From Helicobacter labacensis (GTDB lineage: Bacteria > Campylobacterota > Campylobacteria > Campylobacterales > Helicobacteraceae): DNA of 51,194 nt. The notes below the pieces were generated by a model. The model searched no databases and was not told the origin of the DNA. It saw only the letters and a program-made list of their open reading frames with translations. The DNA lies in contig NZ_QXQQ01000010.1 of NCBI RefSeq assembly GCF_003660285.1, positions 1 to 51,194 on the forward strand. Direction: 5' to 3'. A program made the position numbers and the translations under genes. Each line of letters opens with the position of its first letter. Position 1 is the stretch's first letter. Shown piece by piece: positions 1 to 6,669 of this stretch.

Positions 1-1155
1 AAAGTCTTTTTTGAAGTGCATTTAGAAAAGATTTTACAAAAGCAAGATTTAGAGAGTTTTTTATACTTTTACCACCTTTTTAATGCGACTAACTTCTTGC
101 CCCAAGAGGATCAAGAGGATCAAGACCCCAAAATCAGCGCCACACTCCAAGCCAATGAACAGCACAAAACAGACATTGAAAAAGATTTACAAAATCTCAT
201 CTATGGCACAGAGGGCTATGACTTCTCTTTGTTTGAAACCATCGGCGCGGCTTTGTATGCCAAACACCCACAAGCCCCCCTCAAAGACATCTATGAAAAC
301 ACCCTGTATTTTCTCTTTAGACTGCTCTTTATTGCCTACTTTGAAGACAAGTTTGAGGATGTGCTCAAAGGGCATAGCGGGTTTGCCAAGCATTTGAGCA
401 TCCACAACATTTTAACTTGGCTAGAGGACAACCCTAGCACCTACTATGGCATCGCCAGACTTGAACAACTTTTCACCATCTACAACGAAGGTAACCCCAA
501 CTACGCCATGCCCCTATTTGATGGCGGACTCTTTGAGCCAGAAAAGACCGCCCTATTTAAAACAGGCAAGATCATCAACGATCCCCTTTTAAAAACAATC
601 TTAAAGCACCTGCTCTACTATGAAAAGGACACCAAGCGCGGGTATGCGACCTTGAGCGTGGCGCATTTAGGCAGCATTTACGAGGGGCTAATGTCCTACA
701 GCTTTGCCATCGCCAAAGAGGAGATTCACTACTGCAAGACCTCAAAAGGCGAGGGCTATTACGATCGTTATGACAAAGCGCGCTTAGAAAAACAAGAAAA
801 GATCACCTCTAGCCAAGATTATAAAAAAGGGCAAATCTATTTAAAAAACACCTCCAACTCTAGAAAATCTAGCGGGAGTTTTTACACTAATGAGGAGATC
901 ACTAAAATTTTAGTCCAAAACGCCCTAGAGGGCTTAAATGATGACAATGTCTTAAGCTTTAAGATTTTAGATAATGCCTGTGGGAGTGGGGCATTTCTCA
1001 TAGAAGCGCTAAATCAGGCTAGCCAAAAGGCGTTGCATTTTAAAAGCCTAGCCCCCCTACTAGAGAGTGAGATTCAAGACATTGCCAAGCAAGTAGAACA
1101 ATACAACCTCTTGTATGAAATAGACGAAGCGGCTGTCTTAAACGCCTGCTTTTAA
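1..1155 (+). CDS. Eco57I-like restriction-modification protein, N-terminal part (5' partial, frameshifted)
   Basis: First half of a large class I N6-adenine DNA methyltransferase or type IIG restriction-modification enzyme. The frame is open from base 1 (reads K-V-F-F-E-V-H before the GTG at 16), so the true start and any N-terminal nuclease domain lie outside the window. Near the end it has the FYTNEEI segment that precedes the methylase fold and SAM-binding motif I, DNACGSGAFLIEAL. The frame stops at a TAA at 1153-1155, and homology continues at once in another frame. One extra A in the TTAAAC at 1138-1143 would give an uninterrupted V-L-K-R-L-L-L-K-K-M-I-Y-G-I-D. Seen: motifs and frame break. 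Known: such enzymes are strain-variable in Helicobacter and often phase-variable or inactivated. Inferred: a mutated allele. Confidence 0.75.
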   Translation, partial: KVFFEVHLEKILQKQDLESFLYFYHLFNATNFLPQEDQEDQDPKISATLQANEQHKTDIEKDLQNLIYGTEGYDFSLFETIGAALYAKHPQAPLKDIYENTLYFLFRLLFIAYFEDKFEDVLKGHSGFAKHLSIHNILTWLEDNPSTYYGIARLEQLFTIYNEGNPNYAMPLFDGGLFEPEKTALFKTGKIINDPLLKTILKHLLYYEKDTKRGYATLSVAHLGSIYEGLMSYSFAIAKEEIHYCKTSKGEGYYDRYDKARLEKQEKITSSQDYKKGQIYLKNTSNSRKSSGSFYTNEEITKILVQNALEGLNDDNVLSFKILDNACGSGAFLIEALNQASQKALHFKSLAPLLESEIQDIAKQVEQYNLLYEIDEAAVLNACF

Positions 1156-1160
1156 AGAAA

Positions 1161-3335
1161 ATGATCTATGGCATAGATGTCAATCCCTTTAGCATAGAGC
1201 TAGCTAAACTCTCTTTATGGATTGATAGCTTTATCTTTGGCACGCCTTTGAGCTTTATTGAGCACCACATTAAATGCGGCAACGCTTTGATGGGCTCAAG
1301 CTTTGAAGATTTAAATTTAGACCCCAATAGTTTATTTGCTAAACCCTTCAAAGATCGCCTAGATCAACTCAAAACCCAATTTAAAGCCCTAAGCGATCTC
1401 AAAGACACCAAGCCCGAAGAGATCGCACAATCCAAAGACCTCTATGTGCAAGCCCAAACAGCCATGCAAGAACTCAATCTGATGTTACACACCCGCACCG
1501 CGCTAGACTTTTTGGACAACACCAAAACCCATAAAGACAAACCCTCTTTGAGAGAAAAATGCGCCGCCCTTTTTGAAGGTGGGCTTGAGGAGGGCTTAGA
1601 AGAGCTCAACAACCCCAAAGACCCCTACAAGCTCAAAGAAGCTGTGATCAAGCTTGCCCAGCAACACCGCTTTTTCAACTACGAAATCGCCTTCCCCGAG
1701 TTAGTAGATGATCAAGCGCGCTTTAGCGGCTTTGATGCCATCATTGGCAACCCCCCATGGGAGAAGAGCAAATTTGATGAAAGCGAGTTTTTTGCTAGCC
1801 TTAGGAGTAATTACCGCAGCTTTAGCCTGCAAGAAAAGGCAGATTTTAAGAAAGAAGCCCTAAGCAAAGCCTATATCCAACAAGAATACGACACACAAAA
1901 AGCCCACATCCAAACCACCAACGCCTATTACAAAGCCCATTACCCTCTAAGCCGTGGGGCAGGGGATGGCAATCTCTTTAGATTTTTCATTGAGCGCAAT
2001 TTGAGCCTACTTTGCGCTCAAGCTAAATTAGCTTTAGTGATCCCTAGCGCGCTGATGTTAGAAGAGGGTTCTTTAAATCTTAGAAGCGCGATCCTAGAGC
2101 AACACCATTTAGAGTTTTTCTATAGTTTTGAAAACCGCCAAGGGATTTTCCCCGATGTGCATCGCTGTTACAAATTCGCTTTACTAGGCGTGCGCTCAGG
2201 CAAGGCAACGCTAGACAAGGCTACGCCAAGCAAAGCAACACTAGCGAAGGTTACGCCAGCGAAGGCTACGCCAGCAAAAGCTACGCTTTTGCCCATCAAA
2301 GCCCTTTTTTATTTAGAGGACCCTAAAGACATCGCCCAGCTAAAGCCCCTGTTAATCTCCCCTAAAGACCTACTAAACACGCCCAAAAGAGCCCTTAAAG
2401 AGGTGCGAAGCCCCCTAGATTTGCAGATTTTAGAGCATTGTTCTAAGCGTTTTGCAAAATTAAGTGAGGCGTGGCTAGATTTTAGATCCGAGTTGCACAT
2501 GACCGCCGATAAAGACTTGTTTAAGCCCATTGACACACGCAAAACCCCAGCAAAATCTACGCTAGAAGAAGCTACGCTAGAAGCAAAAGCTACGCTTTTG
2601 CCCCTATTAGAGGGCAAACACATCCACCAATTTAACGCCCAGTTTAGCCCACCCCGCTTTTGTGTGGAGCTAGAGGCACTGCAAGAGAAACTAAAAAGTA
2701 GAGAAGAACACCGCGCTAAAAAGGGGGGCTATACGGGGGCAATCGCCTACGAGTTTGGATATTTTAGGCTGGGGTATAGAAAAATTGCGCGCGATACAGA
2801 TGAGAGAAGTCTTGTTGCGAGCTTGTTACCTAAAAATTGCGCGGTGGGCGAGAGTATGTATTTTGTTGTGCCTAAGCTTTACGCCCCAAAGGGCATTATA
2901 GAAATGCCACTTTTGCAAACTCTCTTTACTTTGGGCTTGTTTAATTCTTTGGTAGTAGATTATTACTTGCGATCACTAACCCAAATTAATATCACAAGAA
3001 CTTATCTTGGACAACTCCCCCTCCCCCAGCCTAGCCCCACAGAGATAGAAAACAACCCCCTTTATGTGGCTATCGCCAAGAGCGCGCTAGAATGCCAACT
3101 CTACCACGACACAGGGCATTTTAGCGCACTTAAAACTCTCTTTAAAGACCTAGATGTCCCCAAAACCGCTAAGCTTTTTGACACCAAACGCGCCAAGCTA
3201 GATATTTTGATCGCCCGGGATATTTACGCCCTCAATCGCGCTGAGTTTTTACATCTGCTAGAATCTTTTAAAGTCTTGGCAAAAAAACAACCCGAGTTTG
3301 TGGCACTCTTAAAAGAACTATGGGAAGCAAACTGA
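1161..3335 (+). CDS. Eco57I-like restriction-modification protein, C-terminal part (methylase catalytic and target-recognition region)
   Basis: Continuation of the preceding frame-shifted gene. It opens with MIYGIDVNPFSIELAKLSLW, the segment that follows motif I in this family, and carries the adenine-methylase catalytic motif IV in FDAIIGNPPWEKSKFD near residue 200. GAGDGNLFRFFIERN and IPSALML follow, then a long C-terminal part that probably holds the target recognition domain. Two stretches of Ala-Lys-Ala-Thr-Pro type repeats interrupt this half (about 2205-2295 and 2535-2605), each ending in KATLLP. On its own this half lacks the SAM-binding motif I and is unlikely to be an active methylase. 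The ATG at 1161 has no clear ribosome binding site; the downstream frame is simply open through this point. Gene family is secure; specificity and activity are not. Confidence 0.75.
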   Translation: MIYGIDVNPFSIELAKLSLWIDSFIFGTPLSFIEHHIKCGNALMGSSFEDLNLDPNSLFAKPFKDRLDQLKTQFKALSDLKDTKPEEIAQSKDLYVQAQTAMQELNLMLHTRTALDFLDNTKTHKDKPSLREKCAALFEGGLEEGLEELNNPKDPYKLKEAVIKLAQQHRFFNYEIAFPELVDDQARFSGFDAIIGNPPWEKSKFDESEFFASLRSNYRSFSLQEKADFKKEALSKAYIQQEYDTQKAHIQTTNAYYKAHYPLSRGAGDGNLFRFFIERNLSLLCAQAKLALVIPSALMLEEGSLNLRSAILEQHHLEFFYSFENRQGIFPDVHRCYKFALLGVRSGKATLDKATPSKATLAKVTPAKATPAKATLLPIKALFYLEDPKDIAQLKPLLISPKDLLNTPKRALKEVRSPLDLQILEHCSKRFAKLSEAWLDFRSELHMTADKDLFKPIDTRKTPAKSTLEEATLEAKATLLPLLEGKHIHQFNAQFSPPRFCVELEALQEKLKSREEHRAKKGGYTGAIAYEFGYFRLGYRKIARDTDERSLVASLLPKNCAVGESMYFVVPKLYAPKGIIEMPLLQTLFTLGLFNSLVVDYYLRSLTQINITRTYLGQLPLPQPSPTEIENNPLYVAIAKSALECQLYHDTGHFSALKTLFKDLDVPKTAKLFDTKRAKLDILIARDIYALNRAEFLHLLESFKVLAKKQPEFVALLKELWEAN
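2205..2295 (+). repeat. In-frame degenerate short tandem repeats ending in a perfect palindrome
   Basis: About six imperfect units of roughly 15 bases, encoding variations on K-A-T-L/P. The last unit ends in the hairpin GCAAAAG-ctacg-CTTTTGC at 2274-2292 (7 bp stem, 5-base loop). The same 19 bases recur about 300 bases downstream in the same gene. Confidence 0.7.
2535..2605 (+). repeat. Second copy of the in-frame repeat with the same palindrome
   Basis: Shorter set of the same units (P-A-K-S-T-L-E-E-A-T-L pattern), again ending in GCAAAAG-ctacg-CTTTTGC at 2583-2601 and encoding the same KATLLP. Both copies keep the reading frame, so they act as protein linkers. Confidence 0.7.
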
Positions 3336-3363
3336 AAGTTTGCCTGAATTGAAAAGTTTGTAA

Positions 3364-3483
3364 GCGCAAAATTTAAAAACTTATGGCACAATAATCCTAG
3401 CGGTGCCCGGGTTTCCCCGGGTTTGCACTATCCTAGTGTAGTGGCTGGGCAAAAACCACTAACACCGCTAAGATTATAAGCAA
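3364..3483 (-). repeat. Unit A of a tandem pair of related structured elements
   Basis: Shares its ends and much of its interior with 3643-3740: both begin GCGCAAAATT, have A-A-C/G-T-TATGGCACAA, then CCGGG-rich hairpin sequence, then CACTAACACC(G/A)CTAAGATTAT. Read on the minus strand, unit A is a folded transcript. The arm at 3463-3477 pairs with 3391-3405 (14 of 15 positions), an inner hairpin pairs TAGTGG 3439-3444 with CCACTA 3456-3461, and a GAAA-loop hairpin pairs 3406-3411 with 3416-3421. It contains the small hydrophobic ORF at 3433-3489. Confidence 0.7.
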
Positions 3484-3489
3484 TTTCAT
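3433..3489 (-). CDS. 18-residue hydrophobic peptide, Ibs-like type I toxin candidate
   Basis: Predicted peptide MKLLIILAVLVVFAQPLH. It would be a single membrane-spanning or membrane-inserting peptide. It closely resembles the Ibs toxins of enterobacteria as I remember them (about 19 residues, pattern M-x-x-VIILxVLLLISF-x-x-Y), which depolarise the membrane and are held off by antisense Sib RNAs. The start is strongly supported: GGAAAGGAGACACACC precedes the ATG, and a TATAAT box lies about 120 bases upstream at 3608-3613. The ORF lies inside a strongly folded transcript, as in other type I toxin mRNAs. A plus-strand AATAAT at 3390-3395 could start an antisense RNA across the whole ORF, but this is weak. 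Alternatives: AapA-type toxin, a leader peptide, or a short signal-peptide-like remnant. Toxicity is inference. Confidence 0.5.
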   Translation of the reverse strand: MKLLIILAVLVVFAQPLH

Positions 3490-3607
3490 GGTGTGTCTCC
3501 TTTCCGGAGTGCCACCCACTGCAACCCCTAACCCACAAACTAGAACAATCTCTAGCCGTTACGCCAAATAGCCCAAAAGCAGACCACCATGCGTGCCATA
3601 AGGTCGC

Positions 3608-3613
3608 ATTATA
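3608..3613 (-). promoter_or_regulatory. TATAAT -10 box upstream of the small hydrophobic ORF
   Basis: Minus-strand GGTTATAATGCG is a consensus -10 with no clear -35, as is usual for the Helicobacter housekeeping sigma factor. Transcription would start near 3601, giving a leader of about 110 bases before the ATG at 3489. Confidence 0.5.
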
Positions 3614-3642
3614 ACCAAAACTTGAAAAATCTAAGGGCTAAA

Positions 3643-3740
3643 GCGCAAAATTAAGTAAGTTATGGCACAACACCCGATCTACCGGGTTTTGTTAGTAGAG
3701 TGGTTGAGTCAGAATCACTAACACCACTAAGATTATGACG
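3643..3740 (-). pseudogene. Unit B, decayed copy of the Ibs-like element
   Basis: Second, diverged copy of the unit at 3364-3483. On the minus strand it encodes FVIILVVLVILTQPLY and then a TAA at 3692-3694, aligning along its length with MKLLIILAVLVVFAQPLH. There is no ATG, GTG or TTG in frame after the upstream stop at 3800, and no ribosome binding site, so the peptide is probably not made. The long terminal pairing seen in unit A is also lost. It lies in the 3' region of the outer membrane protein gene that ends at 3800. The conserved hydrophobic pattern despite DNA divergence suggests that the ancestral unit was a coding gene. Confidence 0.5.
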
Positions 3741-3799
3741 AAAAATTGGAAAAATTTAAGAGCAAGCGCGGGTAGGCGCGCTGGGCTTTGGGGTGATAC

Positions 3800-4603
3800 C
3801 TAGAAATTCACCACATAATTAGCAAAGAGGACGATCATGCGTCTAAAGTGCAAACTAGCAATGGGGTCGCCCTTGTGCACGAAATAGGGCGTGTTGATCA
3901 CAGGGGCACGCACGCCCACCTCAAGCCCATTATGCTTACTCACATTGGCGCGCACCCCAAAATTGAAGGCAAATTGCACATAACTGGGAGAATAGCTGGC
4001 TAGCTTGCCCAACTGTTTAGCCATTTGGGCATAGGATTGCCCTGTGGGTCCGCATGCTAAATCCCCCGTGTCTAAATTGTAGCGATCCGCCCGGCACGCC
4101 CCATCGCTCCCCCCTAGTAGCCATGAAGTTCCCCCCAACATCACCCCCCCAAAAATCCCAAAAGAGCGCGTGTCGCTTTGGTAGAAATCTAGCAACATAT
4201 CCCAACCCGCGCCATAAAAGAGATTAGCCAGCGCGCCATTTCTAATCACATACACATGTGTGCTATCATCGGGGGCAAAGTAGTTTTGCGGGTAGCTATA
4301 ATGCCCTCCCTGCGCGCTAAACATGGCGTAATAGCGCATCCCAAAGCGTTTTTTCTTGCCAAAGAATTGTCTGTAACCCAGTTGCACATCGCCCCCAAAG
4401 AGATTCCCCGAAGTGGCGTTAGTGGTCGCGGTGTCTGATTCATTGCTCAAAAAGGTGCTATTAGCGCTCCCTCCTGCGCCCATATTGGAATACTGAAACC
4501 CCAGCGCGAAATACCCGCCATTATTCCCCGCGCCCAAAGGGGCTAGCCCCAAGCACAAACCCAGTGCGAAAAACTTTTTATGTATGACTTTAGAAATTAA
4601 CAT
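3800..4603 (-). CDS. Helicobacter outer membrane beta-barrel protein (Hof/Hop-like)
   Basis: 267 residues with a signal peptide (KKFFALGLCLGLAPLGAG), a glycine- and aromatic-rich barrel, and a C-terminal phenylalanine in LFANYVVNF, typical of Helicobacter outer membrane proteins recognised by the Bam machinery. It is paralogous to the protein at 29653-30501: both share G-G-x-x-Q-x-GY-x-QFFGKxKxFGxRYxAxxSAQGGxYSY and a similar C-terminus. The start is supported by AGGAAG seven bases before the ATG. It lies downstream of lpxB with a 35-base gap. No precise function can be given; it may be an adhesin or porin. Confidence 0.8.
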   Translation of the reverse strand: MLISKVIHKKFFALGLCLGLAPLGAGNNGGYFALGFQYSNMGAGGSANSTFLSNESDTATTNATSGNLFGGDVQLGYRQFFGKKKRFGMRYYAMFSAQGGHYSYPQNYFAPDDSTHVYVIRNGALANLFYGAGWDMLLDFYQSDTRSFGIFGGVMLGGTSWLLGGSDGACRADRYNLDTGDLACGPTGQSYAQMAKQLGKLASYSPSYVQFAFNFGVRANVSKHNGLEVGVRAPVINTPYFVHKGDPIASLHFRRMIVLFANYVVNF

Positions 4604-4638
4604 AACACTTCCTAGTGATATAAAATAAGTTCTGTATT

Positions 4639-5721
4639 CTAAAGAAAACTAAAAGTGTTGTCAAGAGCTTTTGACTTAATCCACTCTGACACACGCTTGG
4701 CACTACCCGTATTAAGATAGGCTCTTAAGCGTTGGGCTTCGCGCACAAAATGGGCGCGATCCATTTGGGCGTAGGCTTGTAGTAAATTAGTGGGGTTCAC
4801 ATCCTTTTGGATCAACTCCGGGTGTAGCATGGTCGTGCCCCGCCCCGGGCTTTCTTGGTGCAGGGCGTTGTAAAAGATATTAGCTAGCCCGATGCAAGTG
4901 AGCTTGACCAAACTCTTGGCGATGTAATAGTCTAGGATTCTGGCTTTATAGGCTAGCACAAAGGGCGTGCCAATCAAAGCGGCTTGCAAAGTCGCCGTGC
5001 CACTACAAATAAAGGCAAATTCGGCTTCATAGAGGCTTTGTGGCGCGTTGTAAGAAATTTCAAAGAGAGAAATGTCCTTGCCATAGAGCGCGCTTAGATC
5101 GCTACCTTGTAAATTGGGGGGCACAACTAAAATACGCCTTAGGGGGATTTTTTGGGCTACCTGCGCGAAGATAGAAAAGAGCGCGTCAATCTCTTGCTTG
5201 CGACTCCCGGGCATAAACACCACGCCCCTGCCCTGGGGTCGGGTTTTAAAGTCCTTGATCTCATCTAAAAGGGGATGCCCCACATACTCCGCCTTGCTCT
5301 TGTAATAGGAGAGCTCAAAGGGCAGGATCGCCCCAAGTTGGTCGCAATAGCGTTCTATAATCGGCGCGCGGTAACTCTTCCACGCCCACACTTGGGGCAA
5401 AATGTAATAAATGATGGGCTTGTTGGGGCTGTGCTTTTTGATACGCTTGGCTAGGGGGATGTTAAACGAGCTAGAGTCCATCAGCAAGATCACATCGGCT
5501 TGGCAGGATAGCGCGCCCATTTGGCGCAAGGCTTTATAGATAAAGCCCAGCTTTAAGATCACCTCCTTAAAGCCCATCACCGCAAAGTCCTTAGAGCTAA
5601 ATAGGGGTTTGTCCCGGGGTTCTAGGGGGTCATAAATACCCAGCCACTCCACCTCGGGCAAGAGCGCGCGCAACGCCTTGAAGTGGGTATTCGCGCTCAC
5701 TTCTAGCGCGCTCACAAGCAC
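4639..5721 (-). CDS. lpxB: Lipid-A-disaccharide synthase
   Basis: Joins UDP-2,3-diacylglucosamine and 2,3-diacylglucosamine 1-phosphate to make the lipid A disaccharide at the inner face of the cytoplasmic membrane. The 360 residues match the family length. Recognised by LVSALEVSAN at the start, the YYILPQVWAWK segment, PGSRKQEI near residue 170 and the CSGTATLQAALIGTPFVLAYK signature, which are typical of this GT19 glycosyltransferase. The start is GTG at 5721, supported by AAGGAGG nine bases upstream. It follows the coiled-coil gene with a 2-base gap, so it is translated from the same transcript. The order lpxB, small protein, hypA, flgE matches H. pylori HP0867-HP0870. Confidence 0.93.
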   Translation of the reverse strand: MLVSALEVSANTHFKALRALLPEVEWLGIYDPLEPRDKPLFSSKDFAVMGFKEVILKLGFIYKALRQMGALSCQADVILLMDSSSFNIPLAKRIKKHSPNKPIIYYILPQVWAWKSYRAPIIERYCDQLGAILPFELSYYKSKAEYVGHPLLDEIKDFKTRPQGRGVVFMPGSRKQEIDALFSIFAQVAQKIPLRRILVVPPNLQGSDLSALYGKDISLFEISYNAPQSLYEAEFAFICSGTATLQAALIGTPFVLAYKARILDYYIAKSLVKLTCIGLANIFYNALHQESPGRGTTMLHPELIQKDVNPTNLLQAYAQMDRAHFVREAQRLRAYLNTGSAKRVSEWIKSKALDNTFSFL

Positions 5722-5723
5722 TT

Positions 5724-6320
5724 TCAGGGTTCCTCCTTGGGCTCTTCTAAATAGCCATTGGCTTTTAAGAAGTCCTTAGTTTTTATGTCCCTCAATTCGA
5801 TCTTCAAGGTGCTGTTTTCTAAGTCCAATTCAAAAATGCGATCTTTGAGCGCGCGGTTTTCGCGCAAAAGCACGCGGTATTTGCGATAAAGCTGATCCCC
5901 AAAAAAGCGTTTGGCTGGGCGCGCCTTAGCCACAGAGCGATCTTTAAGATAGATCTCTACAAAACTCAAGGGCTGGGGCAAGAGTTGCGCGTCATCTTGT
6001 TCTAGGAGTTTTTCTTTATTATTCTGCTGGGCAAGCAAGTCGCGTTGCACCTTGTGGGTCAAGAGTTCTTGTTGGATCGCCTTGATCTCTTCTTTTTTGC
6101 TCTGGTGGCGTTGTTGCAGATCTTTTAGATGCGCCCTTGCTTCCAACAATTCCGCGCGCAAACCTTTTAGCACCTCCCTAGCTTGGGTGATCTCATTGTC
6201 ATACACCTGCAATTCTTCTTGGAATTTCTGGCGCTCCTCCTCAAAAAGGCGCACCAGTTCCCATTTTTCTTTGATTTCGGGGGCTTTTTGGATAAATTCT
6301 TGGAAGATCGAATCTTTCAT
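5724..6320 (-). CDS. Coiled-coil protein of unknown function (HP0868-like)
   Basis: 198 residues, highly charged, with long heptad-rich helices from about residue 20 to 120 (EERQKFQEELQVYDNEI and following) and again near residues 155-185. There is no signal peptide or membrane segment, so it is probably cytoplasmic. I do not recognise a functional domain. Position between hypA and lpxB matches the hypothetical HP0868 in H. pylori. Its ATG overlaps the hypA stop by four bases (ATGA type), so it is translationally coupled to hypA. Confidence 0.8.
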   Translation of the reverse strand: MKDSIFQEFIQKAPEIKEKWELVRLFEEERQKFQEELQVYDNEITQAREVLKGLRAELLEARAHLKDLQQRHQSKKEEIKAIQQELLTHKVQRDLLAQQNNKEKLLEQDDAQLLPQPLSFVEIYLKDRSVAKARPAKRFFGDQLYRKYRVLLRENRALKDRIFELDLENSTLKIELRDIKTKDFLKANGYLEEPKEEP

Positions 6321-6661
6321 ACCATCTCCAGCGACAAGAGAGTCATCTGTGTGCCCTTGCTAAGGCGCACCCTCCCCCCGCATTTCTCACACGCGCTATA
6401 ATCTAGCTTGGTCGGCTCAAAGACATGCCCGCATGCCAAACAAGTTAATTCTACCTTTTCTTCTACAATCTCTAGTAACGCGTCCTTGCATAAGTCTAGC
6501 TCCTCTTTAAAGGTTTCAAACGCGCTCATGAAAAGCTGTTTGTCCATCGCGCATCTCTCCCCGATGCTCACCACCACCTTTTCGATCTTGCTGGCGTGGT
6601 GTTCTTTGGCGTGCGCTTGGCACAAGTCCATCAAAGAAGAGATCACACTATACTCATGCAC
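6317..6661 (-). CDS. hypA: Hydrogenase/urease nickel incorporation protein HypA
   Basis: Nickel metallochaperone, 114 residues. It begins MHEYS, whose His2 is the nickel ligand in this family, and has a zinc site formed by two CxxC pairs at C74-C77 and C91-C94. In gastric Helicobacter HypA works with HypB to mature both the [NiFe] hydrogenase and urease. The gene starts nine bases after the flgE stop, inside what looks like a flgE-hypA-coiled-coil-lpxB run. Confidence 0.95.
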   Translation of the reverse strand: MHEYSVISSLMDLCQAHAKEHHASKIEKVVVSIGERCAMDKQLFMSAFETFKEELDLCKDALLEIVEEKVELTCLACGHVFEPTKLDYSACEKCGGRVRLSKGTQMTLLSLEMV

Positions 6662-6669
6662 GCATCGCC

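Noticed and set aside
1136-1145. Programmed -1 frameshift in the restriction-modification gene
   Set aside because: C-TTA-AAC does not satisfy the X-XXY-YYZ slippery pattern at the first codon, and no stimulatory stem-loop is evident; simple mutation is more likely.
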